64,000 bases of DNA from positions 248,001-312,000 of the forward strand of contig JARBJD010000011.1 in assembly GCA_033064195.1 (NCBI GenBank). Reading direction: 5' to 3'. Under the pieces are notes generated by a model. It was not told the origin of the DNA, did no database searches, and saw nothing but the letters and a program-made list of their open reading frames with translations. Position numbers and translations under genes: made by a program. The DNA is from Blattamonas nauphoetae (taxonomy: Eukaryota; Preaxostyla; Oxymonadida). Each line of letters starts with the position of its first letter. The first letter of the stretch is position 1. Of this stretch, positions 1-13,000 are shown piece by piece.

Positions 1-70
1 CTTGCACTCTGTGTATTTATACAAGTGTGCTTTTCCTTTTATGTTTTTCATTATTCACTCATCTTAGGGC

Positions 71-1148
71 ATGGAAGGAGGTCTGGTTGCTGTGGGAATC
101 TTGATGTTCCTGTGTTCATTTCTCCTTGTATCCTCTTTACTCCTTTTAAAGTCTTTCATTGCGTAGCTTATTGTGATGGCAATTGATGCGTATTTGCTTG
201 GCATCAGAAAAACAGCCACAACCTCAATCTTGTTCGGTTTCATCATCTCGATCGTAATCGGAGCGGTTTTCATAGTTTTTGGAGTATACCTCATCATCGC
301 TGTTATCAAAACGTCTCATTGGATGATCATCGTCCTTGTTGTGATTGGAGCTGTCATTGCAGCAGCGGGAGTGATTGGGCTCCTTGGCGGTGTCTGGAAG
401 AAGCTAAAATCAACCCTTCTTCTTGTATTGATTGTCTACTTCGCAGTTGGTGGACTTAGTATGCTTTTGGGAATTCTGCAGTTCATCAACCAAAATACAT
501 CTGCCATCATGTTCACCAATGAAACCATCAGCACAATTTGTGGTTTCAACTGCCTCAAGTCAGAAACCCCGAATTGTGGGTCCGAGTCTCCGGCAGAAGG
601 CTCCTATCTTGTCGGCTGCTGCGCCTATTTGGATATTTCACTCGATGACGGCCTGTGTCTGAAGGGGAGAAACAACGATTACGTGGAGGGACGATACATT
701 CAAAAAACTAAATCTACTCTCTTTCCCACGGCTACAATGATTTTCTACATTTCGTTGTTCATGCTGTGGGTGGGATTCTGTGTATTCTTCTACCGACACA
801 AAATGGACGAATGGCGGCTGCAGGACTTGCAAGATGCCATAGCCAAAAAGGGAGGAATGCTGACAGAAGACGAACTTTCAACTTTGTCGGGAAAGAAAGT
901 CAAAAAGAAGGTGACGTACCAGCCAGCAAGAGGAGGCTCAACAATCTACGTTTTTGGTCTGCCGTTCTCCATTACATTCTTCTCTAGACAAGCTCGTGAA
1001 GGAAAAACGGTCGACTGATGACGAAGAGGGTGATTCTGTGAAGAAAAAACCGAAGGATGAGGACGACGCTGACTCAAGTTCATCGGAATCAATCAGTGAC
1101 TCAGATGGCGACTTCATTCCGGGATCCCTGATTCCAAATTACTTTTAG
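71..1148 (+). CDS. Tetraspanin-like multi-pass membrane protein (5' end may lie off the window)
   Basis: Exons 71-127, 167-949 and 993-1148 join in frame to 331 aa; introns are 39 and 43 nt. Hydrophobic segments lie near residues 4-27, 39-66, 73-95, 100-127 and 207-228. The last four, with a cysteine-rich loop at 128-204 holding a CC pair (170-171) and three further Cys, follow the tetraspanin plan: short loop, then a large extracellular loop before the final helix. The classic CCG is CCA here. The tail is very acidic and Ser-rich (DSSSSESISDSDGD-like). The extra first hydrophobic segment is unusual. A good 3' splice site (pyrimidine run then AG at 65-66) suggests an upstream exon beyond the window, so the start at 71 is provisional; ATG 176 would give a plain four-pass protein. 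Function is inferred from topology only. Confidence 0.6.
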
Positions 1149-1317
1149 ATGTCTTGTTTGATCATTTAGTTCCTGAGAGTGCACGGTTCCCTCTTTATTT
1201 CATTATTCTTCATTTTCACTTCAACTTGAGTAGAGATACGCTATTTCTCTCAATAGACGTTCATTGATGGAGAAAAATGATGTGGTGTGGGGTATTTACA
1301 GATCTCAGAAAACAGAC

Positions 1318-2695
1318 TTAGTGGTAGGTGATCGTGATGGAGTTTTGGCGTGTTGACAACTTTTGCGTCGGGGGGAGGTAATCGTACTTTTGCTCAGATT
1401 CAAGATAAAGAGGAATGCACTCCTCATCAGAAATTGCTGTTTCGGGGTTCATCCAATCTTGAAGATCTGAGTTTGTGGAGAAATGATCGGTACTCTTTGG
1501 TTTGTCTCTCGAAGTTTTTTGTGTGGTGACAGAGTACTTGGGAAGATACGAGATAGAGGGATAACGTGGTGATTTGTGTGGAGATTTGATAGAATTGCTA
1601 TCTTCAGATTGCTGGTCAGAGAACTGAAAGAAAGAATGTGACGAAGACAATAAAAAGAGTCTAAGAGACATAGAAAAGAGGCTACCTTTCTGGTAAGGTT
1701 GGCCTGGATGAGACCTAACACATATGTTACCACAACAAGAACGATAAGGCTTATATAGTACAAAGAGACTTTGAGAATTGATTGTTGATGAACAAACGAA
1801 AATAGCATACGAAAGATGTTCTTGCTGCTCACAGACAATGAAATGGTGATCCAAGACAGCAAAATGAAGGCAAGGACAGTGATACAGAGTAGCGTTGTTG
1901 AGAGAATTGGGATGATGATGAGTCGCCGGGTTTTACGGCGACGCCGGACAAGAGAGTAGATTTGACACCCAACAAACAATAAAAGAAGAATCGGAGTGAC
2001 AATCCGGATGATGAGGGAGAGAGGATGAGAGTTGGAACACTTGAAGAAAGACGCGAAGGATGTGAGGTGGAGCTCTTTACTCACGCCAGGATCAAATATG
2101 ACAATTAATGACGTGGTAAGGAGTGAAAATAGTGCACCGTATTGTCCGAAAGGCATTGAGGCCATTGGTAATGGGTGGTATTTGTTTGAAAAGAATGCCG
2201 GGAAGAAGACGCATGACAAAACAACAATAATGATAGAGAGCACCGCTTGGATCAAGGAGAGGGTTTGACTTCCTACCGAAGGCTCGCCGCGCACCGGGAA
2301 AGTCAGGGGTTGAGTGTGTTGAGTTTCGAGCGACGGGAAAAACGCCATCATGAAAGGATACATCGCCCCAAAGAAGGGTAAAGTGGCAAGTAAGCAAAAA
2401 AGGAAGAAGAGGAGTGAAGACGTATTCGCGATGAAACAGCACTGGTTTCGATTCGGTCGAGATAGAACAATTTCGAGGACAAACATGAATACCGAAATCG
2501 CCATCCACAAAACGAGGAGAAAACAAGAAAGGAAAGAAGTTGATTCAGCAATTATGACTATAATCAACTGGATAAGTGAAAGAAACAGTGTCGCGACGCT
2601 GATAAGGACGAGCAGAATGCGCTGACGGAGCGAAAGGCGTCGTTCTACACAAATAATGAAAAACGAATGAAGATACTATGCAAGGAGCGACTCAT
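1318..2695 (-). CDS. Polytopic (about 8-pass) membrane protein, unknown family
   Basis: Exons 2695-2677, 1686-2644 and 1318-1623 (read on the minus strand) join to about 427 aa. The first exon is only 19 nt and encodes MSRSLH plus one base; the two introns are 32 and 62 nt, both GT-AG. About eight hydrophobic helices follow, with an Arg-rich cytosolic loop (RRRRKTRR) between helices 6 and 7 and a hydrophilic Ser/Thr-rich C-tail of about 100 residues encoded by the last exon. This is the shape of a receptor or transporter, but I recognise no family motif. An open stretch just upstream on the same strand (about 2697-2800) looks partly coding. I could not join it in phase, so a longer N-terminus is possible. 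Confidence 0.62.
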
Positions 2696-3158
2696 TCATT
2701 CCTTCAGAGTTGGATCGGAAAAGTTGATTAAATGTGAAGGGCCCAGTGATCGAGTCATCGCCAAAAACAAGAAACGACTTTTCACCACTCAATATTTCAC
2801 CCTTTTCGTTGTCAGTTGTGTTGCTTCTGGAATAGCACCATCAGATTGACCTCATGTTCAAGACGACAAAATGAGGCTCATCCAGCAATGATGGATTGAT
2901 CAACGATCCGGAATGAAAGTTGCACGAGGGATTCCAAAAGGACAACAGACACGAATGATGAGACATATACAGTCACTTCTCTAACATTCTGTACAAATGT
3001 GATTGATTGTTTTGGAATCATCATTTGAGACAAAAATGGCACCTCAGACACAAATTTATTTCAAGCTCTATCATCAAAGATGACGTAGGTATTGAGGAAA
3101 ACAGGGATGGAAATTTGTTGGCGCCTATTCATGCACAGTTTTCCTAAAAATGACATGT
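2696..3158. other. Intergenic stretch, no gene resolved
   Basis: This is the 5' flank of the many-pass membrane protein and the 3' flank of ribosomal P2, both on the minus strand. Short minus-strand open pieces at about 2697-2830 have protein-like composition but do not splice in frame to the membrane protein. No tRNA, repeat or clear promoter motif was seen. Confidence 0.4.
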
Positions 3159-3554
3159 TTATCCGAAGAGATCCATCATTCCACCCTAAAATAAATAGGA
3201 AAAATAATGTTTGATAGAAGAGAGAAAAGTTCATACATCAAAGTCTTCTTCTGATTCTTCCTTCTTTTCTTCTTTCTTGGTCTCCTTGGCGGGGGCTGCG
3301 GCGCTTCCAGCGGCTGGAGCAGATGACGCTACTGGGGAAGCAGCAGCAGCTTTAGCTGACAATTCAGAAACTTTCTTGAGTCCGTCTTCAAGGAGATCTT
3401 TTGATGACTTTCCATCAACTGAAGCGAGGAAGGTTTTGATGTTGTCAGAATCAGCCTTGGCACCAACTGATTCGAGGATAGATTTGATGTCCTTATCCTT
3501 TGGTTGATCTTTTCCTGAGAGGGAGGCAAGAAGGTAGGCAGCAACAATCTTCAT
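3159..3554 (-). CDS. RPLP2: 60S acidic ribosomal protein P2
   Basis: P2 forms the lateral stalk of the large ribosomal subunit with P1 and P0 and recruits elongation factors. The start MKIVAAYLLASLSG matches the conserved P2 N-terminus, followed by the helical dimerisation region, an Ala-rich hinge and an acidic Lys/Glu segment. Read straight on, the frame stops after DFDV. Removing a 51-nt GT-AG intron (3186-3236) adds a 27-nt last exon encoding GGMMDLFG, which restores the acidic-then-hydrophobic tail expected of P-proteins (usually DMGFGLFD). Exons are 3554-3237 and 3185-3159, about 114 aa, the normal P2 length. A further open stretch upstream of ATG 3554 is probably leader. Confidence 0.94.
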
Positions 3555-3779
3555 GGAGCCTTGAATATTCTGTAAGAGATTGATCAAACCCTCAATCGAA
3601 ACCAATCAGAGCCCAATCCTAACAGAGAGTCTATAATCAGGCCCATGTTGTTTAAAACTCCTACAAACATGATAAAAGTGAAATGCAAACGAAAGAAGTT
3701 GAAGAAATTAGAAAATAACACCGAAAGAAGAGATTGAATGAACACAGTTGAAATCACGAAATAAACAATTTGGAAAAAG

Positions 3780-5072
3780 TCATGTGAAATCAGTGTATCC
3801 TCTCCTGGCAAGATCGACAAATTTGGAAAGCATGGAATACAAGCTCCAATATTCTGTTGGGAGGGTGTCCAGGCGGAATGACAGGATGTTGGATTTCTGC
3901 TTATTTCCCGTGAAGCAGCCCATCTGCACTTGATCCCCTTTTCCATCAACAACAAAGACATAGCGAAGTCCTGGCTGCTTTGGTGTTTGTTGTGATGTGT
4001 TGGAGGGGGCGACTGCCTCTGGCGATGGTGTGGTGTTTGGGAGTGGAATGTAAAAGTGGACGACAGCGTTTCCTGAAGGCCGAATTTCGTATTTGATGTA
4101 TTTTCCGCGACAAACAACAGGTTTGAGGCCAAATGTGTTGAAGGGATCTGGAGGCTGAGGCTTAACGGGGAGGGTCTGACTTGCTCTCAAACCACACCGA
4201 CCACTTGTTCTTTTCCTCTCTGTTTTCGAGTCGTCTTCTTCGGATTGCCGAGATATATGTGATTTTTCTGTTCGGGCACTGTACTGAGAGCGCTTGGAAT
4301 AAGTTTGGGAGAGTGGTGGGGTGTGATCTCGCCTGCGCGAGTCTCCACGTGATGACGACCTTTGTCTTGATGATGACCTTTTGGGTTGGACTCTGATTTT
4401 TTGGATCGGGGAATAGTCAGACGTTGAACTTGACTCTTCAGAATTAAAGTTATGACGTGTTTCGTGGTCAGAAAAGTCATCAAGCTTGGGGTTTAGTCGT
4501 GGAGGGGCATTTCTTGAATACGATGAATGAGATTGTGTATGATGTGGGAAGGATGATGAAAGTGTTGGTAATAAATGATTGTATTGGTGGGATGAAGTTG
4601 AATTTGTGGTTGATAGAAGTGTTGATGGAGTTTCTAAAAATGGTGAAAGGAGCGGAGTCTGGCCTAATGATGTGTTGTGAGTAAGTAGGTTTGTTGAAGG
4701 AGTTTGCCTCATTTGCACCTGAGTCAATGAGGGGGTCGATGTAACAGGAATTGGAGGTTCAGAATGAGATTGATGTGTGGACGTCGTTGTTGTGTTCGAT
4801 GGATCGGAATAATCTTTTGTATCATTAGGATTCACTTGAGTCTTGTCAACTATACGATCGTGACTAATTGTGCTGATATGTGATAAATTAAGATCCGTCA
4901 CAGAAGATTCGTCAGAGAGGTATGATTTTAGACGAGGTGGAGGTCGTTGAGTACGAGTTGATTGCTGACTGGATGGAGTATTTTGACGTCTGCGAGATGA
5001 ATATGATGAATGATAACCTCGAGATGGTGGTGCTCTTTGTATATGGAGAGATGTCATTTTCAAACGACCCAT
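3780..5072 (-). CDS. Ser/Thr-rich protein with a small C-terminal globular domain, unknown
   Basis: A single uninterrupted frame of 430 aa. Residues 1-300 are low complexity (Ser, Thr, Pro, Gln, Arg; many SR-like and SQ pairs) and probably disordered. Residues 310-430 look folded: strand-like segments (KYIKYEIRPSG, AVVHFYI, RYVFVVDGKGDQV) followed by a helix (YSMLSKFVDLARRGY). The order of beta hairpins ending in an amphipathic helix with FVDLAR resembles a PLK4-type polo box; this is a weak visual resemblance and no kinase domain is present. The start lies only 45 bp from the divergent TTLL9 start, so the two may share a promoter. Confidence 0.55.
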   Translation of the reverse strand: MGRLKMTSLHIQRAPPSRGYHSSYSSRRRQNTPSSQQSTRTQRPPPRLKSYLSDESSVTDLNLSHISTISHDRIVDKTQVNPNDTKDYSDPSNTTTTSTHQSHSEPPIPVTSTPSLTQVQMRQTPSTNLLTHNTSLGQTPLLSPFLETPSTLLSTTNSTSSHQYNHLLPTLSSSFPHHTQSHSSYSRNAPPRLNPKLDDFSDHETRHNFNSEESSSTSDYSPIQKIRVQPKRSSSRQRSSSRGDSRRRDHTPPLSQTYSKRSQYSARTEKSHISRQSEEDDSKTERKRTSGRCGLRASQTLPVKPQPPDPFNTFGLKPVVCRGKYIKYEIRPSGNAVVHFYIPLPNTTPSPEAVAPSNTSQQTPKQPGLRYVFVVDGKGDQVQMGCFTGNKQKSNILSFRLDTLPTEYWSLYSMLSKFVDLARRGYTDFT

Positions 5073-5117
5073 AGTACAACTTTATACTCCATCGTCTCAT
5101 CTGATTCCATATTCAAA

Positions 5118-6718
<1,601 letters not shown>

Positions 6719-6876
6719 CATTTCACTTAGACACAGTCTTCTTTTCTTAATTGATCAGATAAATATGTGTTACATTTCGAATGACCAGCATTGTGAAGAT
6801 GGAAAGGCATTTTGATTCCTAGAAGTGGTCTGTGGTACTCAAAAAGCTGTTCTGGTTTGATCCTTGATTTCTGACA

Positions 6877-8302
6877 ATGGCCACAGAATTCTGTATTTCT
6901 ACACTTCGTCGAGTTTTGGGTTTCGACCAGGTTGAAGAAATTGCAGCTAATATCCTTTCTCTTCCAACTCGTTCACAGATACAGCACGAAGTCTTCTCAC
7001 TCCTAGGACAGACTGTGGAAGTCGAGATGTTTCTCTTCCAATTGTTTGATTTGATGAAACTGCCGCCAGAAAACCAACAACGTACATCCACAGAACCTAA
7101 ACAGAAGAAAAATCGAAAAGTATGTCCATGACTTTCACAGTCTTTATCCCCCAGAAAAAAGCGCCAACTACTTCGGACCCGTCAATCCATGACGTTCCAT
7201 TTGATCAATTGGTTCAAATTGAGAAATCTCACTCGTCTCAGGAACAACCGTATTCATCTTTCATCAAATATGCATTCTTCGCAACTCAATTCTCAACCAA
7301 TAATATCCCAGAACATCATCTCAGCGCACATCATCGAGCTACCGTCCAAAGCAGGCTCCCTCCATTCATACAGCCCTTTCGGAGTCTTTTGTCCGAGAGC
7401 GGGTTTTCTGTGAATGCCAAGGTATCCGTCTTTTTTGTCTCTACCCTGTCTCAAAAGCTCGGAGGCATCCTCTTGTCAGCAATTGCACTCATTGTGGAAG
7501 AGTTGTCTGTGCGAGAGAAGGTGCAGGCGAATGTATGACATGCCACACCAATGTAGACATCCTTCCTGAACAACGCAATGTAGTCTCTGAGTGGGAAAAA
7601 GAGTTTTATAAATCTCCAGGGAAAGAGGAGGAAGAAAACACACAAAATCAGCCGCAAAATCCATGGAAACGAAAATCAGAAGAACTCACACTCGACCAGT
7701 ACATCGAACACCAAAACGAGCAAAGCGGTCGACGAATTGGAAGAGAAATAGGAGAAAGTAGAGATACCATTGGGGAATCAGCTCAATCTGCTGACCTGGA
7801 AAAGGCACTCGCCTACAGAGACCGTCTCTTAAAATATGATGCAGAGCACACTGAACGATCAAAAGTGATTGGTATGCTTCTTTCTTGTTCATTTCTTTTT
7901 GTTTTTGCGTCTATCTCCTTCAGACGACGAGGCAGATTTCTTTGAGTATGAACACAATATTTGGTCGAAAAAATCTGCTTCCACAACAGACACTGGAGGC
8001 AACAGACCGCATAGACGCCGAAATGAGAGAGAGGATAGTAGATTCAAGTTCGATAGAAACGGAAAACTCATTTTTCAACCTTCGCAAAAAACAGTTGATG
8101 GTCTCTTTTTCATGCTCTTATATATCTTCCATTAGAATCTGTGTTGGAAGTGCCTGTTTCTGGAGATGCTCCAATCATTCATTCCATGATCAACACACTC
8201 TCATCTAAACTGACCAATTCTCGGAATCATCAGTCACTACCTGTGCCAAACATTATCCAACGAGTTCAAGATGACATTCTTGAAGGAGATGGAGAAGGTT
8301 GA
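6877..8302 (+). CDS. TRIP4: TRIP4 / ASC-1 homologue lacking the ASCH domain
   Basis: TRIP4 is a subunit of the ASC-1 complex, which acts in transcription co-activation and, with ASCC3, in dissociating collided ribosomes. Exons 6877-7119, 7155-7249, 7312-7421, 7458-7871, 7924-8100 and 8136-8302 join in frame to 401 aa; introns are 35, 62, 36, 52 and 35 nt. The N-terminal helical segment (STLRRVLGFD) matches the TRIP4 start. A zinc finger at about residues 145-180 reads CEC, CTHCGRVVC, CMTC. The conserved block ALAYRDRLLKYD...VIDDEADFFEYE follows. Human TRIP4 continues into a C-terminal ASCH domain; here the protein stops after about 100 more residues with no ASCH-like sequence, and the converging RPN11 gene begins 188 bp later. 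Exon limits in 7120-7320 are the least certain. Confidence 0.87.
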
Positions 8303-8489
8303 TGAGCGAATTTGCATTTTATATCATCCTTGAGAGCAAACATTTTTTTCATATCTTCTTTCGTACTACTCCACTGTTTGGACTCTTGCTCGAACATGTT
8401 TTGTCATTTCAGTGATTTTGAAGAATGAAATAAATCAATATTGTTCTTGTTTCCCACAGCAGGCGAAATGATGACAAAAAGAAATGTTC

Positions 8490-9905
8490 TCAAAATGCAG
8501 CTGTCGAGAGCATTACACCCAAAATCTGATTAAGGTTGGTTTCAATGGATGTTTGGATACATCCTTGAAGTCTCTTTTTTGGATCAACTTTCCCGACAGG
8601 GACGAGAACTATTTGAAAGGAAAGAACGACGAATAGAGATGAGAATAGAGAAGAGTAGACTTTCTTTGTGAGGGTTTTCTGATTGGAGAGCTGCTGTTTC
8701 GTCAGTAATGCGTTCGTTGAGGAGATCTGTCATGGTTTTCATTTCCTGGAATGTGAGATTCGAGACAACAATGAATCAACAGTTTGGAAGAAATCAAAAC
8801 ATAAAAATGAAAAAACTGACGAGAATCAATGAAGAACGATGTAATGATAATATTTTCCGAGATAGTACGGAAGTAAGCTGAAGGGATACCTTGAGTTGTG
8901 TATTATTCTCTTCAGTGAGTGTGTCAAATCCTTTCATTAGCAATCCCTCTACCCATTCCTTTTGTTTCAGGTTGATCAACATCTGTTCCTCAAGGGTATT
9001 CTTTCGGTAGTCAATTGGCATGTTGTAGTATGTTGTTCCACATCCATGTACGAGCGACTGAGGAGGAAAGGGTAATAATGAGAGACATAACGTACCACAT
9101 ATGATGGTCGCATGAGATGTCCCAAATTTGATGTGGTTTGGCGAGGTTCTTGTCCAGTAATCAACGACATTTGAGGAATCGAGCGGAAAGCGTCTGATCA
9201 TGAGAACGGGTAGAAGGAAAATAAATGATAAAGAATCAAAAGGAGCCATACCAATCACAACTTTTCCTCGAACACTCTGCACTGGATCTACGACAACGGC
9301 AACACAACGAGGGTGAAGCCTCTCAAAGCTCTGAAAGAGAAGAAAAGAATAATTATAGATAAAAGAGGACTATACAATTTGCGTTTGGACATCAACATTA
9401 CTCAGCCAGGGACCAAATCCTAGAAAAGCGAAATGAGTTGAGTCTCGGAGAAACAATCTGAACAAACCTGGATGAGAGTGATACCATCCAACGACATTTT
9501 CGGAACGTCCGGTTTTCTTGAGCATTTCAAGCATTTCTGCTTGAAAAACTGGGTCTACAGCCTCAACAGATACACCAGTTCCACTTTGAGGCATCGCGAA
9601 AACATCGTCGACTTTGATGACGTAATCCTAGAGTATAGAGAAAAATTTGTAAGAAACAAATTGAATACATCGACAAATGAGCCAAGCATGAGACCCATGA
9701 CCTCGAGAGGGACACCCGCTCGTCCATGTTTCAACATTTTCAACAGGGCCAAAGATGAGATTTGAATTGTTTCTCCACGATCAGGGACGCCTGTTTTGGG
9801 ATCTCTGTCCATTCCCATTCCCATTCCCCCCATTGCCATGTTTGATGGATCAATCATCATTTTAAGAAGTTTGTTATGGTTATTTCGATCAGTTTTGACT
9901 CTCAT
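8490..9905 (-). CDS. PSMD14: 26S proteasome lid deubiquitinase RPN11 (PSMD14)
   Basis: RPN11 is the zinc metalloprotease that removes ubiquitin chains from proteasome substrates. Eight exons (9669-9905, 9468-9627, 9376-9419, 9252-9330, 9096-9193, 8890-9057, 8661-8745, 8490-8608) give 329 aa, close to the human 310. The MPN+ domain carries the full JAMM motif: HSHPG with H129 and H131, then WLSNVD with D142. The motif is split by a 48-nt intron directly after its second His. [33 protein letters not shown] and [14 protein letters not shown] are near-identical to human. The C-terminal [12 protein letters not shown] leads to the conserved final helix. One intron (8746-8889) is 144 nt, long for this genome. 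The N-terminus is Met/Gly-rich; ATG 9905 was taken, though an internal ATG near 9860 is possible. Confidence 0.96.
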
Positions 9906-10018
9906 CTCCTAATTTGTCGTTTTTAAGGGCTTCACTCTTTCAAATTATTTTTTTCGGAATTCGGATCAACATTTTCCGATAATCATCGTCACAAATCAAC
10001 TCCACAAACCAATTCGAG

Positions 10019-13000
10019 ATGACTTGTTATGTCTCTGATTCTGGGGCCTTCTTTGACGCTAATTATCAACATATCACACCTGTTAATGGCTCAAAACATC
10101 CTTCTCAAGCACAGCTAATGACAAAACAGCTTGAACTCATTCTTGAGACATTCCCAGAACATACAGCGTTCTCTTCATATTCAGAATATGAAAGTGCGAT
10201 TCAAGCGTGGATTGAAAAGAACAATGAATTGTTTCATTCATTTGTCCTCCCATATTCACCTTACTACCATTGTATCAATCACTCATCGCCTCTCTCTTCT
10301 GACTGTCAGCTTTCTTACTCTATTCCGTGGAATTCATCTCTCATACTTCACGAGCCACAACCTGATCAATATAATAGCTACCAACAATACGAATCAGCAG
10401 CTGTTCAATGGATGCAGTCGTGTACCAAGCAGATGAATCTCTTCAACAATTTTTGCACAATTTCAGAAAGTTTAGGGTTGTCAAAGCAAAATATAGTTAA
10501 TCAAGATAGAGGTAAAAAGAATTTTTTTGCCACACGCATCTCATCTGGGAAGCGTACATCTCGTTCATTCCAAAACAAGAATCAAGCTTGGTTATCAACG
10601 AGTATCGGGCAACGGGATTTTATTTTGGGGTTATTCACAGCAACCACACATGTCTACAACTCGTCAATGGATCAGGGTGTATACTCACCTCGTTTGCAGA
10701 CGAACGCTCTTCCAGAGATGATGGTTGATCCCTCCAGCCCAATCTTCCCCTTTCTCCGTATTTCTACACCAGATTTCTCGTCCATGTTATCGAGTCATTT
10801 CAATGCTTCAAAACTTGATGCAGCTACTTCATTTTCTGTTCCTCAGTCAATCCTTCGCACATCCAGAGCACAGAACGAGTTCCGGTTCTTCTTCGAAAGT
10901 GTTCCTTTTGCTCTTCTGGTTGAAGACGCAAACAAAACCTCATTGTCTGTCTCTCAATTCCAACACTACCTCTCCAAAACCTTTCCTCTCTCGATTCTTC
11001 ATATTGAGGATAGCTCGTCGGCGTCATCTGACACTTTGTCGTCCCACTCAAACATGTCAGACGATGAGTCGATCACTGTCAGTCCCTCGTCATATCTGTT
11101 TTTTCTTGTCCACTCTCTTTTATCATCGCCGACCAATGTTTCACACACTTCACTTCTGACTGTCACTTCATTCTCCGCCAAATCACACCTCCTTTCGACT
11201 CACGCTCCTTTTGATCCGTCCACCGTGACTCCACCGTCACCGCAGACTGGGCTGTCGCCGAAAGGCACTCAGAGCTCCGTACACCTCCATCCGCACATGT
11301 TGACCCGATTTGACAGGAGACATTCAGCGATGGTGATGACAGGTCCACCGCCAAAACATTCTCTTCCAAGGCCATCCCCCACTCTGCCTGGAAGGAAGGT
11401 CTCCAATAACGAGCTCCCGACAACTCCGACTCGCACTCCACCACAGTCGTCCTTGTTCAGCAACGTCAGTCGAGCTCAGTTGACTCCAGACATCACCCCG
11501 CAGACGAAGCAAGCCACTCAACCGACATCAAAAGAGATCAGTCCTCTCACTGCAACACGCTCTGAAATCCAGTCTTTTATTGGCGACGATGTTGAACTTG
11601 TCACGCGGAAACGTTTTGATTCATCCGTCGCGTTTGGTCTTCATTCGACGGAAGCAAATGTGCCCATCGATTTCACTCTCAAACAGATTCTGTCGACAGT
11701 TTCAGCCACAACTCTCAGGCGGCTGATCGCCACTCGGAGTTTCACGATGGATCCTGTCCGTTTTTCCCTCCTTCGCACGTTCTTCACCTCAGCGGTTCTG
11801 TTTCATTCTTCCCATGTTCTTTCTTTGATCGATGCTGAGCCGACGAACAATTTTAATTTCCCATCATTTCTTCCCGATAAACTTGAGCCTGATCAGCTCA
11901 CTGTTGATCCCTCTTACTTTCATCGCATTTCTTCGGAATGGCAGCAAGCCCAACTCAAAAAGAATTCGCCTGGCAGCGCCATCCATCTTCTCATCAGGCA
12001 TCGCTTGCGGCCAGCATACATCACAATGCTGATGCTCCTCCTCGGCCTCTTCGCCCCTGATGATTCAAAAGCCCCTGAAGTGTCCACACAAGATCTTGTT
12101 CTCTTCCAAAATACAGTTCTTTTCGACTCTGTCCCCACTCTTCGACAGCACCCACCCGTCGACAACGAGGTTCTGGATCCGAGTTCAAACAAAGCAGCAG
12201 GAATGGGGATTGTTCTCTTCCTCCACGAACACCGCATCCTCAGCTCCTGCTTGAACTTCGTTCGAACAACGGATGAAGCCCTGAAACAATTCGACACTCG
12301 TTCGAATCCGCAAAACACAACCAGTCCTTCAGACACCCCCGAAGTCTCAATTCCGTCGACTCTACGCATCTCCACGCAATCGGTCCAGCTCGAGACACGT
12401 GCCAGCGAGACGATTCAGTTGATGAGTAATCCGGCTCGTCTCATGCGAACACAGTCACCTCGTTCCTTCACTCGCAAAAATGGTCTGATTGCATGGATGG
12501 AGAATCGATTGGAACAACTCGTCAACTCCATGTCGCACACCATCGCTTCCACACCATCACACCTCCTCTTCTCCCTTTGTCTCTCGCCACACCCACTCGT
12601 CTCCAAAGTGGCCTTCCACGCCATCATCCATCTTTACTCGCTCAACTTCAAAACGAACATCCACCCATACCGCCGCTGGCCCATCACTGGACTGTCCTTC
12701 CTGCTCACTGCAGTCAATGCTCGGTACGATCATGTCCGGACTCACGCGCAGGCTCTCGTCTCGAGGATTCTGTCGTCTTCTGTTTGGGCGTTCTTCTATG
12801 CGCGCACTCTTCTGGCACTCGATGTCGACCTCAAAGCAATGATCCAGCGAACGGAACGAAGACCGCAGACGGAGAATGCTTCCCCACTGCACGAACAGAA
12901 TTCCTTCTACCAACCGTTTGGAGACCGGATCGAACGCTACGTTCCGCATCTCGCCCATTCTTCAATCTGCTCGTTTACTCCTTCCTTCATCCCCCCTCCC

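Noticed and set aside
3780-5072. PLK4-type kinase because of the polo-box-like C-terminus
   Set aside because: There is no kinase domain, no active-site motif, and the likeness is limited to strand-helix order.
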